NCBI GenBank assembly: GCA_021832305.1
Contig: JAKBLB010000007.1
Span: forward strand, 1 to 64,000
Reading direction: 5' to 3'
Length of the DNA stretch: 64,000 nt
Source: Pseudomonadota bacterium
GTDB taxonomy: Bacteria > Pseudomonadota > Gammaproteobacteria > Burkholderiales > Ferrovaceae
This document shows, piece by piece, positions 9,957 to 21,727 of the stretch. Position 1 is the first letter of the stretch. Each line of letters opens with the position of its first letter. The notes under the pieces are model-generated. The model saw only the letters and a list, made by a program, of their open reading frames with translations. It searched no databases and had not been told where the DNA came from. Made by a program: the position numbers and the translations under genes.

Positions 9957-11093
9957 ATGACCGAGACGACTGCCATGGCCCACTATCAAGGTTTGATCCA
10001 CCGCTATCGGGACCGTTTGCCGGTTTCTGAGCATACGCCCATCGTGACTCTCAACGAGGGCAACACCCCGCTCATCGAGTTGCAGCGTTTGCCCGGCGTG
10101 CTGGGCTTCGAAGGAAGGATTCTGGTCAAGTTCGAGGGTTTGAACCCTACCGGGTCCTTCAAGGATCGCGGGATGACCCTGGCCGTGACCAAGGCCCTGG
10201 AATCCGGGGCGCGGGCCATCATCTGCGCATCCACGGGGAATACCTCTGCCGCTGCGGCGGCTTACGCAGCGCGCGCCGGCATGACTTCCTTCGTGCTCAT
10301 CCCGGAAGGCAAGATTGCCCAGGGTAAACTGGCGCAGGCCATGATGCATGGGGCCGTGGTGCTGCAAATCCAGGGGAATTTCGACGACGGCATGCGTCTG
10401 GTGCAGGAAATCTCGGCAGAAATGCCCGTCGCTCTGGTCAACTCGGTCAATCCGTACCGCTTGCAAGGGCAAAAGACTGTGGCCTTCGAAATCGTCGAAG
10501 CCCTTGGGACAGCCCCGGACTATCATGTATTGCCGGTAGGTAATGCGGGCAATATCAGCGCACACTGGAGCGGTTATTGCGAGGCCAGCGGGGTTCAGAC
10601 GGCGGCCTGTGGCCATTGCCAGGGTCAGTGTCCCTATCACGGCCCCACGCCCCTGACGGCCCGTCGACCCATCATGGTCGGCTATCAGGCGGCCGGATCC
10701 GCACCCTTTCTGCGCGGGGGTCCGGTGTCCCATCCGGAGACCATCGCGACGGCCATTCGCATTGGCAACCCGATGTCCTGGTCCCTGGCCTGGGCAGCGG
10801 TGCGGGAATCCGGTGGCTGGTTCGACGAATGTACCGATGCGGAGATTCTGGCGGCTCAGGTGCTTCTGGCTCGTACCGAAGGCGTGTTTTGTGAACCTTC
10901 ATCCGCCACTTCCCTGGCCGGACTGTTCAAGGATTTGAAGGCGGGACGCATCGAGGCGGGGTCGACGATCGTGGCGACCCTGACCGGACACGGCCTGAAA
11001 GACCCGGATACCGCCATCGCCCAAAGCCAGCCAACTCATGGAGTGGCTGCCGAAAAGGGACCCATCGCAGAACTGATTGGAAGATTCCTGTAA
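9957..11093 (+). CDS. thrC: Threonine synthase
   Basis: 378 residues, PLP fold-type II. The PLP lysine is K69 in [17 protein letters not shown] and PVGNAGN (phosphate loop) are intact. It converts O-phosphohomoserine to threonine. The usual short loop between SGYCEA and GYQAAGSAP is enlarged (about residues 208-240) and carries C208, C218, C221 and C225, an apparent CxxCxxxC cluster not expected in this family from memory. Start at 9957 chosen; the ATG at 9975 is in frame. It ends the alaC-hom-thrC operon; a 12-base palindrome just after the stop lacks a T run. Confidence 0.93.
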   Translation: MTETTAMAHYQGLIHRYRDRLPVSEHTPIVTLNEGNTPLIELQRLPGVLGFEGRILVKFEGLNPTGSFKDRGMTLAVTKALESGARAIICASTGNTSAAAAAYAARAGMTSFVLIPEGKIAQGKLAQAMMHGAVVLQIQGNFDDGMRLVQEISAEMPVALVNSVNPYRLQGQKTVAFEIVEALGTAPDYHVLPVGNAGNISAHWSGYCEASGVQTAACGHCQGQCPYHGPTPLTARRPIMVGYQAAGSAPFLRGGPVSHPETIATAIRIGNPMSWSLAWAAVRESGGWFDECTDAEILAAQVLLARTEGVFCEPSSATSLAGLFKDLKAGRIEAGSTIVATLTGHGLKDPDTAIAQSQPTHGVAAEKGPIAELIGRFL

Positions 11094-11115
11094 CATTCTG
11101 GGAAATATTTCCGTT

Positions 11116-11121
11116 TATAAT
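11116..11121 (+). promoter_or_regulatory. Candidate -10 element upstream of mlaA
   Basis: A perfect TATAAT hexamer lies 50 bases before the mlaA start codon, in the gap after thrC. I see no convincing -35 at 16-18 bases spacing, so this is a -10-only prediction. Confidence 0.3.
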
Positions 11122-11170
11122 CTGTCTCCGTCCCCATGGGGCATTAGAGATGTATGCAAGGAGCGTGCGC

Positions 11171-11893
11171 ATGAGGCGGTGGAAGACGGTATTACCGATG
11201 GTAACGATGACGACCCTGCTGGGACTGGGCGGATGCGCCAGCGTCCCCCCCGGGTCCAGTACAGAAGGAGATCCTCTTCAATCCTATAACCGTACCATGT
11301 TTGGCATCAACGATACGTTGGACCGACATGTCATCAAACCGGTGGCGGAAGGCTATCGAGCGGTGGCTCCGGATTTTGTGCGCGCCGGGGTGACCAACTT
11401 CTTTGGGAATCTTGCCGATCTGAGCACGACGGTCAATGATTTTCTGCAAGGGAAATTTCGTCAGGGGGGTGCCGATGGTGGGCGCGTTTTTCTCGACAGC
11501 ACGATAGGGATCCTCGGGTTGTTCGATGTGGCCACCCCGGTGGGGTTGGAGCGTCACCACGAGGACTTTGGCCAGACCATGGCAGTTTGGGGTTGGGAAA
11601 ACAGCAGTTACTTCGTCATTCCGATCCTGGGACCCAGTACGGTGCGCGATTCCCTGGGATTGGTGGGCGAATATCCCTGGACGATCTATCCTTACATCAA
11701 TACGACCTGGACCAAGCAGGTCGAAATCGGGTCTGTGGATGTGCTGAATACCCGCACCAACCTTCTGGCGGCCACCAATCTTCTGGACACTGCGGCTCTG
11801 GACCCCTATGCGTTCATGCGCGACGCCTATCTGCAAAGGCGACGTAACCTGATCTACGACGGGCATCCCCCACCCTTACCCGAGGACGAGTGA
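11171..11893 (+). CDS. mlaA: Outer-membrane lipid-asymmetry lipoprotein MlaA (VacJ)
   Basis: 240 residues. The signal peptide ends in the lipobox GLGGC (C22). The DPLQSYNRTMFGINDTLD opening, VTNFFGNLADL and GQTMAVWG segments are diagnostic of MlaA. It sits in the outer membrane with porins and removes misplaced phospholipids from the outer leaflet, passing them to MlaC. Start 11171 has AAGGAG seven bases upstream; the ATG at 11150 has none. The other mla genes are not in this window. It is convergent with the PEP-CTERM gene. Confidence 0.93.
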   Translation: MRRWKTVLPMVTMTTLLGLGGCASVPPGSSTEGDPLQSYNRTMFGINDTLDRHVIKPVAEGYRAVAPDFVRAGVTNFFGNLADLSTTVNDFLQGKFRQGGADGGRVFLDSTIGILGLFDVATPVGLERHHEDFGQTMAVWGWENSSYFVIPILGPSTVRDSLGLVGEYPWTIYPYINTTWTKQVEIGSVDVLNTRTNLLAATNLLDTAALDPYAFMRDAYLQRRRNLIYDGHPPPLPEDE

Positions 11894-11986
11894 GGACGGG
11901 CGCATCGCGCTGAAAGATGTCGAAGTGCAAAGGCGTGAGTTTGTATCACTCACTCCTCTTCACCTTTCACCGGAAAGTGGGGGGCT

Positions 11987-12649
11987 TCACCCGAAGCGTC
12001 GATGCAGTCCTGCCACCAACCCCAGCAGCCCGATTCCGAGCAACGCCAAACTCGCAGGTTCGGGTACATTGCTGGGGCCTTGTGGAATAGGCGGATCAAT
12101 GAAGGCAGTCGCACCTCCAGTGGTGGTCAACTGATAGGGGGCCATCACTGGTGCAAAACTGCTGATAAAACTAAAAGTTGGACCGCTACTCAAGGAAAGG
12201 GAGGGGCCGGAAAAAGATACAACAGTGTCAATGACGTTACTGGAAGCATTGAAAATAGTTTTTCCATTGAGACTCGTTCCGCCGGCGTAGGACCAATCCC
12301 AGCCTGATTGCCCTTGCGTGAGTACGGTTGATGACCAATTTGATGGGCCCGTGAACGTATTGGCATCCGTCGCATTAAATAACGGAATTTCAAGTTTCGT
12401 CAGGGTGTCTGGTCCGGAAAATGTAAAATCGTACATAAATCCACCAAGACCAGGACCTACCCGATAGGCGAGAGAGTCGGAATTTCCACTCCCGAAGTAG
12501 GCTGTTCCACTAATTCCACATAACATTTCAGAAGTACACGCCACGGCGGCGTTTGCATCGAAACTGGCCGCTATGGACACCATTCCGCAGAAAAGTGTTG
12601 CCATACAAGTTCTGAAACAGTACGGTTGACTCAGTCGTTCTCTATTCAT
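11987..12649 (-). CDS. PEP-CTERM sorting-domain protein
   Basis: 220 residues. It has an N-terminal signal peptide (cleavage near ANA, about residue 33), a strand-rich secreted middle part, and a C-terminal PEP-CTERM anchor: VPEPASLALLG, a hydrophobic stretch and a basic tail HRRFG. Such proteins are cleaved by an exosortase and usually decorate the cell surface or extracellular matrix. No exosortase, prsK or polysaccharide genes lie nearby, so they must be elsewhere. The start at 12649 has AGGAG seven bases upstream. The middle domain is not one I recognise (anchor is common, body is not). Confidence 0.85.
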   Translation of the reverse strand: MNRERLSQPYCFRTCMATLFCGMVSIAASFDANAAVACTSEMLCGISGTAYFGSGNSDSLAYRVGPGLGGFMYDFTFSGPDTLTKLEIPLFNATDANTFTGPSNWSSTVLTQGQSGWDWSYAGGTSLNGKTIFNASSNVIDTVVSFSGPSLSLSSGPTFSFISSFAPVMAPYQLTTTGGATAFIDPPIPQGPSNVPEPASLALLGIGLLGLVAGLHRRFG

Positions 12650-12826
12650 TTTCGACTCCTGACCCATGATGTTCGTGTGGAAATTTAAGCAATATTCATA
12701 CCATAAATATTTTTCCATTTAGATACAGTTGGTTGAAAATAATGCGTGTGGGGTCATCGATGGATGTGTAAAATTTTTCGACACATGGTCAACGACAACC
12801 CCTCCACGCCACGCAGCCCCCGGGTT

Positions 12827-15406
<2,580 letters not shown>

Positions 15407-15442
15407 GGTGAACTCCTGAATCATTGGGGGGCCATGAGGCGT

Positions 15443-15471
15443 ACATGGGGCGCAGGAGAAAGAATATCAAG
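15443..15471 (-). promoter_or_regulatory. Sigma-32 (RpoH) promoter of clpB
   Basis: Read on the minus strand, CTTGAT (15471-15466), a 15-base spacer and CCCCATGT (15450-15443) match the sigma-32 consensus CTTGAA-N13-17-CCCCATNT at all but one base. It lies 37 bases upstream of the clpB start, as expected for a heat-shock gene. Confidence 0.8.
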
Positions 15472-15524
15472 ACGGTATGAGAGACATTTGACTCCTTAGT
15501 GGGGACAAAAAAACAGGGACGCCA

Positions 15525-15553
15525 TTGACAGACCCCCTATTTTGTCAGAAAAT
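15525..15553 (+). promoter_or_regulatory. Candidate sigma-70 promoter of the Mg2+ ATPase gene
   Basis: A consensus -35 TTGACA (15525-15530) is followed after 17 bases by GAAAAT, a 4/6 match to the -10. It would give a leader of roughly 135 bases before the start codon, in which a hairpin lies. Confidence 0.4.
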
Positions 15554-15603
15554 CGCGACTTCGCATGACGTTGGAGTCCATCTTGGAGTGTTCTAGTTTA
15601 CGT

Positions 15604-15625
15604 CCGTTGAATGAACAACGGTTTT
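15604..15625 (+). promoter_or_regulatory. Leader hairpin with U run upstream of mgtA
   Basis: CCGTTG-AATGAA-CAACGG is a perfect six-base stem with a six-base loop, followed at once by TTTT. It looks like a weak intrinsic terminator or attenuator in the mgtA leader. mgtA genes in enterics are controlled by Mg2+-sensing leaders, but this sequence does not resemble that leader, so the link is an inference. Confidence 0.4.
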
Positions 15626-15696
15626 CCCAAGGGTTCCCGTCATAATCTCTTAATCTGACCATGACTGAATGCCGGGATGACCGGTTAGGAGGTTTT

Positions 15697-18396
15697 ATGG
15701 CAGATTTTCGTAATATCTTATTCAAACGGAACGCTTCACCCCGTTCCTCCGCTCCCCCAGGCCAGAGCGACTCCGGATTGTTGCTGGAGGTGGCTCGTTG
15801 TGAACCCGAGTTGGCCCTGCGCCGCATGGACAGTTCTGTCGAGGGCTTGCTCGACCGGGAAGCGGAAGACCGTTTGGGGGTGTATGGCACCAATACCGTG
15901 GCACAGGAGGCCCAAGTAGGCCCCCTGCGACAACTCCTCTCCTATTTCAAGAACCCTCTCAACCTGCTGTTGATCGCCCTGGCCGCCCTGTCCCTCTATC
16001 TGGGGGACAAGGAAGCGGCCACCATCATCGCGCTGATGGTGGTCATCAGCATTACCCTGACGTTTGTGCAGGAGTACCGTTCCACCAACGCCGCCGAACG
16101 GTTGCGTGAAATGGTGAGCACCACCGCGACGGTGTTGCGCAAGGATCGACGCAGCGGGGTTCCCGATGAGGTCAATCGTTATTTCAATATCCATTTGCAT
16201 CCCCATGGCCCCCAGCGGCGCGAGGTCCCCATCGAGGAACTGGTACCCGGAGATGTGATTCAACTCTCGGCCGGGGATATGATCCCGGCAGACGTGCGGC
16301 TTTTGACGGCCAAGGATTTGTTCATCAACCAGTCTTCCCTGACGGGGGAAGCCTTGCCGGTGGAAAAGTTCTTTGCGTCTGAAACCGACGCGACGCGTGA
16401 ACCTCTGCACCTCAATAATATTTGTTTCATGGGGACCAACGTGGTCAGCGGCACTGCCACGGCAGTGATCGTGCATACCGGCGCGCTGACCTACTTTGGG
16501 CGTCTGGCCCAACTGGTCACGGGCGAACAGAACCTGACCAGTTTTGACCGGGGCATTCGCCAGTTCACCTGGCTCATGATTCGATTCATCTTTGTCATGA
16601 CGCCGTTGGTTTTCCTGATCAATGGGTTTACCAAGGGCGACTGGATGGAAGCCTTCCTGTTTGCGGTAGCCGTGGCGGTGGGGCTGACTCCGGAAATGCT
16701 GCCCATGATCGTGACTGTCAATCTGGGCAAGGGCGCCCTGGCCATGTCGCGCAAGAAGGTGATCGTCAAGCGCCTCAACTCCATCCAGAATTTCGGGGCC
16801 ATGGATGTGTTGTGTACGGACAAGACCGGGACGCTCACTCAGGACAGGATCATCCTGGAAAAACATGTGGACATCTATGGTCATGAAAACGAGGATGTTC
16901 TGGAATATGCCTATCTCAACAGTTATCACCAGTCAGGGCTCAAGAATCTGCTGGATGTGGCGGTGCTGGAATACGCCGGGCTGACGGAACGGATCAAGGC
17001 GGGCGTGCAGTATCGCAAGATCGACGAAATCCCTTTCGACTTTCAGCGTCGCCGCATGTCGGTGGTGGTGGAAGGCAAGGGGCGTCACCTATTGATCTGC
17101 AAGGGTGCCGTGGAAGAGGTATTTTCCTGCTGCACCCATGCCGAGGTCAACGGGAGTGTGGAAGCCCTCGAACCCTCCTATCTGGGACAACTTTTGCAGG
17201 TGACGCGGGAACTCAATGAAGATGGGTTCCGGGTCATCGCCATTGCCTACAAGGAAACGGCTTCGCGGGGCGGCGCCTATGGTCTGAAGGACGAAAGCGA
17301 TTTGGTGCTGGTGGGTTACATCGCTTTTCTGGATCCGCCCAAGGACAGTGCACAGGAAGCCATCGCGGCGCTCCATCGGCATGGAGTGCAGGTCAAGATC
17401 CTGACCGGAGACAATGACGTGGTAACCCGCAAGGTTTGCCATGAAGTGGGACTCAAGGTGGATGAAATTCTGTTGGGTTCCGTCATGGAAACCCTTTCGG
17501 ACGAAGAATTGGCGGAAGCGGCGGAACGCATCGTGGTTTTTGCCAAATTGTCTCCAGCCCAGAAGGCACGGGTCATCAAGGCGTTGCATCTGCGCGGCCA
17601 TGTGGTGGGTTTCATGGGCGACGGGATCAACGACGGACCGGCCTTGAAGGCGGCAGACGTCGGTATTTCGGTGGACACGGCCGTGGATATCGCCAAGGAA
17701 TCCGCAGATATCATCCTGCTGGAAAAAAGTTTGATGGTGCTCGAGGAAGGGGTCATCGAAGGACGCAAGGTCTTTGGCAATATCGTCAAATACATCAAGA
17801 TGGGTGCCAGTTCAAATTTCGGCAACATGTTCAGCGTATTGGGGGCCAGCGCCTGGTTGCCCTTTCTGCCCATGCAGGCCATTCAGGTGCTGACCAACAA
17901 TCTGCTCTATGATTTTTCCCAGACGGCCATCCCCACGGATCATGTGGATGAAGAATACATTGCCCAACCCCGGCGCTGGGACATCGCCAACATCACGCGC
18001 TTCATGCTCATGATGGGCCCCATCAGTTCCATTTTCGACTATCTGACCTTTGCCTTGATGTATTATGTCTTCAAGGCCAATACGGCGGCGGGCGAATCGA
18101 TGTTTCAGACTGCCTGGTTCGTGGAATCCCTGCTGTCCCAGACCCTGATCATCCACATCATTCGTACGGGGCGGATTCCTTTCCTGCAGAGTCGGGCCAG
18201 TTTGCCCATGACCCTGACGAGTTTGATCATTTGCACGGTTGCCATCTGGTTGCCCTATTCGTCTTTTGCCCATGCCCTGGGATTTGCGCCGTTACCGGCT
18301 CGTTTCTGGCCCTATCTGGTGGCCATATTGGTGGGATACCTGACGCTGGCTCACGTCATCAAAACGTGGTTCATCCGCCGTTACGGACTGAATTGA
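15697..18396 (+). CDS. mgtA: Magnesium-transporting P-type ATPase, MgtA/MgtB type
   Basis: 899 residues, type IIIB P-ATPase of full length. The phosphorylated aspartate is D375 in CTDKTGTLT; the actuator TGEALPVEK (216-224), ATP-site ILTGDND and hinge GDGINDGPALKAADVG are intact, as are the paired N-terminal, central and C-terminal membrane helices. The GLTPEMLPM segment in M4 and the overall length indicate Mg2+ import rather than Ca2+ or H+ transport. The start at 15697 is fixed by TAGGAGG at 15686-15692. It is divergent from clpB; dinG follows 20 bases later. Confidence 0.93.
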   Translation: MADFRNILFKRNASPRSSAPPGQSDSGLLLEVARCEPELALRRMDSSVEGLLDREAEDRLGVYGTNTVAQEAQVGPLRQLLSYFKNPLNLLLIALAALSLYLGDKEAATIIALMVVISITLTFVQEYRSTNAAERLREMVSTTATVLRKDRRSGVPDEVNRYFNIHLHPHGPQRREVPIEELVPGDVIQLSAGDMIPADVRLLTAKDLFINQSSLTGEALPVEKFFASETDATREPLHLNNICFMGTNVVSGTATAVIVHTGALTYFGRLAQLVTGEQNLTSFDRGIRQFTWLMIRFIFVMTPLVFLINGFTKGDWMEAFLFAVAVAVGLTPEMLPMIVTVNLGKGALAMSRKKVIVKRLNSIQNFGAMDVLCTDKTGTLTQDRIILEKHVDIYGHENEDVLEYAYLNSYHQSGLKNLLDVAVLEYAGLTERIKAGVQYRKIDEIPFDFQRRRMSVVVEGKGRHLLICKGAVEEVFSCCTHAEVNGSVEALEPSYLGQLLQVTRELNEDGFRVIAIAYKETASRGGAYGLKDESDLVLVGYIAFLDPPKDSAQEAIAALHRHGVQVKILTGDNDVVTRKVCHEVGLKVDEILLGSVMETLSDEELAEAAERIVVFAKLSPAQKARVIKALHLRGHVVGFMGDGINDGPALKAADVGISVDTAVDIAKESADIILLEKSLMVLEEGVIEGRKVFGNIVKYIKMGASSNFGNMFSVLGASAWLPFLPMQAIQVLTNNLLYDFSQTAIPTDHVDEEYIAQPRRWDIANITRFMLMMGPISSIFDYLTFALMYYVFKANTAAGESMFQTAWFVESLLSQTLIIHIIRTGRIPFLQSRASLPMTLTSLIICTVAIWLPYSSFAHALGFAPLPARFWPYLVAILVGYLTLAHVIKTWFIRRYGLN

Positions 18397-18415
18397 GGGG
18401 GGCAGGAGAGCGCTC

Positions 18416-20437
18416 ATGCTGGACATCGAACCTGCATTTTCGAGCAATGGCCCACTCGCCCAGGGTGTACCAGCCTATCGACCCCGTCCGGCGCAGGTGG
18501 AAATGGCACGGGCCGTGGTGCAGGCGCTGGAGGAACGTTCGGCCCTCGTCGTGGAAGCCGGGACGGGAACCGGCAAGACCTTCGCCTATCTGGTGCCCGC
18601 GCTCCTGTCCGGGGCCCGGGTGGTCCTGTCCACGGCCTCGAAAACCTTGCAGGACCAACTGTTCCAGCGGGATATCCCGGCGCTGCGGGAGGTGCTGAAA
18701 ATTCCTGTTTCCATTGCACTGCTCAAAGGTCGGGCCAACTATCTTTGCCCTCACCATCTGGAAGAGACCCTTCGTCAGGGCGTACTTTTTGATCGAGAGG
18801 AAGTGGGCCATCTGCATCTGGTCCAGGCTTTTGCCCAGCGGACCACCAGCGGGGATATCGCCGAACTGGGGGAAGTCCCGGAACAGTCGGCCATCTGGCG
18901 CAAAGTCACTTCCACGCGCGAAAACTGTCTGGGGCAGGAATGCGCCCATCATGCCGACTGTTTCGTATTGGCAGCTCGTAAACAGGCGCTCCAGGCAGAT
19001 CTGGTGGTCATCAATCACCATTTGTTCTTTGCCGATCTGGTCCTGCGCGATGAAGGGGTCGGAGAACTGCTCCCCTTGGCCGATGCCGTGATCTTTGACG
19101 AGGCCCATCAGTTACCGGCCATTGCCACCCATTTTTTCGGCCAATCGCTTTCCACCTTCAGGGTCGTCGAACTCACCGAAACCCTCCACGCCCTTCTGCC
19201 CGGTCTCGGCATCGAGCAGGACGAACTGAGCCAGAGTGCTCGTCATCTGGAAAAAAGCCTCACACCCTTACGCCATTCCCTCGCTTTGCGGGAAGGGCGT
19301 CTGACTCTGGACCAGGTCCATCGTGAACCCGCGTTTGCTGCGGCATGGGAAGTCTTCATCCAGGCGCTGGAACAGTTCGTGGCACGCCTGTCCGCCCATG
19401 GCGAGCGCGCTGAGGCTTTGCAGGAATTGGCCGGGGAGGCACACAATTGCCATGACATGGCCGTGCGTTGGCAGAAAGCCGAGCTGCCCGGACAGGTACG
19501 CTGGGTGGAATGTTTCCCCCAAACCCTCCATTTCAACGCCACGCCCCTCGGTTTGGGAGAATTGCTTGGACCCTACTGGCAGGATACCCAGCGGGCCTGG
19601 ATCTTCACTTCGGCGACCTTGTCGGTCAAGGGAGACTTTGCGCATTACCTGGAAGCCATGGGGTTGCCTCGAGTCCGTGCCCTCAGTTGGGAGAGCCCCT
19701 TCGATTATTTTCATCAGGCGCTGCTGTATGTGCCGCAGGATTTGCCTCTGCCCCAGGAGCCGACTCATACCCGCACCCTTCTGGAACGGGCCCGGCCCCT
19801 GCTCGAGGCCAGTCAGGGACGAGCCTTCCTGCTTTTTACGACCTACCGGGCTCTGCAGGAAGCACAGCGCCTCCTGGAAGCCTGGAAACAGGAAGGGTGT
19901 TGGGCCTATCCTGTGCTGGTTCAGGGACAGCGTACCCGAAGTGATCTGCTCAAACGTTTTCGCCGCACGAAACATGCGGTCCTGCTCGGAACGTCTTCTT
20001 TCTGGGAGGGCGTGGATATCAAGGGCGAAGCCCTTTCCGTGGTGATCATCGACAAATTGCCCTTTGCGCCGCCGGACGATCCCGTCGAGGCCGCGCGCAT
20101 CGAGGAAATCAATCGGGCGGGGCGCAATGGCTTCATGGACTATCAGTTACCCCGCGCCATCCTGCAACTCAAGCAGGGAGCCGGGCGCTTGATCCGCGAT
20201 GAACAGGATCGCGGGGTTTTGATGATCGGGGATCGCCGCATCCTGGAGAAATCCTACGGCACAAAAATCTGGCAGAGTTTGCCCCCCATGGCGCGGACGA
20301 GAGAGTTGGCCGTGGCCTGTCGTTTCTTTCGGAATCCCACGGGTCCTGGGGGCGTCGAGTCAGATCCGGAGGAGGTTCATGAGGGGGTATCACAGGCTCA
20401 CGGAATCGACCGGGCCGGTTTCCTCGGGAATGGGTAA
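18416..20437 (+). CDS. DinG/YoaA-type Fe-S DNA helicase
   Basis: 673 residues, superfamily 2 XPD-like helicase. Walker A is EAGTGTGKT (47-55) and the DEAH box is at 228-231. Four cysteines between motifs Ia and II (C111, C171, C176, C182) are the expected 4Fe-4S ligands. Later motifs are present (TSSFWEGVD and QGAGRLIR). Such enzymes unwind 5'-overhang DNA, D-loops and R-loops in repair. The length and the absence of an exonuclease domain fit YoaA/DinG. RBS AGGAG precedes 18416. The 3' end overlaps the convergent envZ by 48 bases. Confidence 0.9.
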   Translation: MLDIEPAFSSNGPLAQGVPAYRPRPAQVEMARAVVQALEERSALVVEAGTGTGKTFAYLVPALLSGARVVLSTASKTLQDQLFQRDIPALREVLKIPVSIALLKGRANYLCPHHLEETLRQGVLFDREEVGHLHLVQAFAQRTTSGDIAELGEVPEQSAIWRKVTSTRENCLGQECAHHADCFVLAARKQALQADLVVINHHLFFADLVLRDEGVGELLPLADAVIFDEAHQLPAIATHFFGQSLSTFRVVELTETLHALLPGLGIEQDELSQSARHLEKSLTPLRHSLALREGRLTLDQVHREPAFAAAWEVFIQALEQFVARLSAHGERAEALQELAGEAHNCHDMAVRWQKAELPGQVRWVECFPQTLHFNATPLGLGELLGPYWQDTQRAWIFTSATLSVKGDFAHYLEAMGLPRVRALSWESPFDYFHQALLYVPQDLPLPQEPTHTRTLLERARPLLEASQGRAFLLFTTYRALQEAQRLLEAWKQEGCWAYPVLVQGQRTRSDLLKRFRRTKHAVLLGTSSFWEGVDIKGEALSVVIIDKLPFAPPDDPVEAARIEEINRAGRNGFMDYQLPRAILQLKQGAGRLIRDEQDRGVLMIGDRRILEKSYGTKIWQSLPPMARTRELAVACRFFRNPTGPGGVESDPEEVHEGVSQAHGIDRAGFLGNG

Positions 20438-21727
20438 GCGGACCGTGACTTCCAGTCCCCCGTCCGGGGGGCTGCGTAATTCCAGTGTGCCGTGATGCAG
20501 GTCTATGATGCGCGCCACGATGGCCAGCCCCAGTCCCGATCCGGGGGGACCTCCCCGCGAACTTTCGCGGCGTGTGAAGGGTTGCAGGAGATGAGGAATC
20601 TCCTGGGCGGGAATGCCCTCGCCGTGGTCGCGTATGACCAGACAGACGGCCTTCCCCTTTTGCATCAGGCTCAGGTGAAAGGGCGGTTTGCCATAGCGGA
20701 CCGCATTTTCCAGCAGGTTGTTGAGGATCCGTTCGAGGGCCCGCTCATTGAAGCATACCTTGGGCAGACTGGGGGGGATATCCAGAGAGACAGGAATGCC
20801 GCGACTGACGAAGCGTTCCTGGCAGGCCATGGCGAGGGGTGCAAGGGCCCGGAGATGCAGGGGGTAATGGGGGCGATCCCGGGCAAAATCCAGAAATTGG
20901 TCGATGATCCGGTCGATTTCCTCCAGATCCTGAATCAGTGGGTCGAGCGCCGGGGGGGCGGGTAACTGGAGCATTTCCAGTGCCAGGCGCAGCCGCGACA
21001 GGGGGGTGCGCAGGTCGTGGGAAACCCCCGCCAGCATGATGGTACGGTTGGACTCCAGAGTTTTGAGCGCGTGCTGCATGGTGTGGAAGGCTTCACTGAC
21101 TTCGCGGATCTCACTGGGGATGTCCGGGGTGATTTTCAGGAGACTGGGTTGCCCGGTCGCTATGCGATGTGCGGCCTGGGTCAAATCTCGCAAGGGGCGG
21201 TTGATGCGATAGACTGCCCAGTACACGCTGGAAAATCCGAGCAGGATCACAAGGGCCAGCAACAGCGCCCATTTTTCAGGGAAATCCGCATCAAAGCGCT
21301 GGCGCTGGGTAATGTACCAGAAATCTCCGTGGGTGGTATGCAGAGGAATCCAGATGGCCGGCACCTGGCCTTGGGTGGTGACCCAGAGGCGGGTCGCAGG
21401 ATAACGGAAACGCAATCGCTGCTGCAGCAGGAAGATCCGGCTGGAGGGTGTAGGGCTGCGAATTTGCAGGGGATCGGGGGCGGCGGATTGAATCACGCCG
21501 CCTTCACTGTCATCAAATTCCCGAATGAATGCGGACTGGGCGGCGGGGGAGAGATATTCCAGCGCGGTGATCAGGGAAAAAATATGATTGGCCCGATCCT
21601 GAATGGTATGCTCCAGCAGAGGCGCGACATAGAAGCGCTGAAACACGAAGAGCGTGGCGATGTGGGTGACCAGTACCGTCAGCACCGTGACGAAAAGGGT
21701 TCGCCCCAGCAGTGAGCGGCCGATCAT
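20390..21727 (-). CDS. envZ: EnvZ-type sensor histidine kinase
   Basis: 445 residues. There are two membrane segments (8-30 and 152-172) around a periplasmic loop of about 120 residues, then a HAMP linker, the dimerisation/phosphoacceptor box GVSHDLRTPLSR (H237) and a catalytic ATPase domain with the N box (LLENAVRYG), DHGEGI and GSGLGLAI. It pairs with the OmpR-type regulator whose gene it overlaps by four bases (ATGA). The loop is longer than in a minimal EnvZ, so the sensed signal may differ. The 3' end overlaps dinG by 48 bases. Confidence 0.88.
   Translation of the reverse strand: MIGRSLLGRTLFVTVLTVLVTHIATLFVFQRFYVAPLLEHTIQDRANHIFSLITALEYLSPAAQSAFIREFDDSEGGVIQSAAPDPLQIRSPTPSSRIFLLQQRLRFRYPATRLWVTTQGQVPAIWIPLHTTHGDFWYITQRQRFDADFPEKWALLLALVILLGFSSVYWAVYRINRPLRDLTQAAHRIATGQPSLLKITPDIPSEIREVSEAFHTMQHALKTLESNRTIMLAGVSHDLRTPLSRLRLALEMLQLPAPPALDPLIQDLEEIDRIIDQFLDFARDRPHYPLHLRALAPLAMACQERFVSRGIPVSLDIPPSLPKVCFNERALERILNNLLENAVRYGKPPFHLSLMQKGKAVCLVIRDHGEGIPAQEIPHLLQPFTRRESSRGGPPGSGLGLAIVARIIDLHHGTLELRSPPDGGLEVTVRLPIPEETGPVDSVSL

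Noticed and set aside
11101-11112. Palindrome GGAAATATTTCC after thrC
   Set aside because: Perfect 12-base palindrome but AT-rich, with no loop and no T run, so it is not a convincing terminator.
11935-11953. GTGAGT/ACTCAC stem between mlaA and the PEP-CTERM gene
   Set aside because: Only six base pairs and no U run on either strand; probably chance.
15661-15696. Separate leader peptide in front of mgtA
   Set aside because: The ATG at 15661 is in frame with mgtA without a stop and has a poor RBS, so it is not an independent leader peptide.
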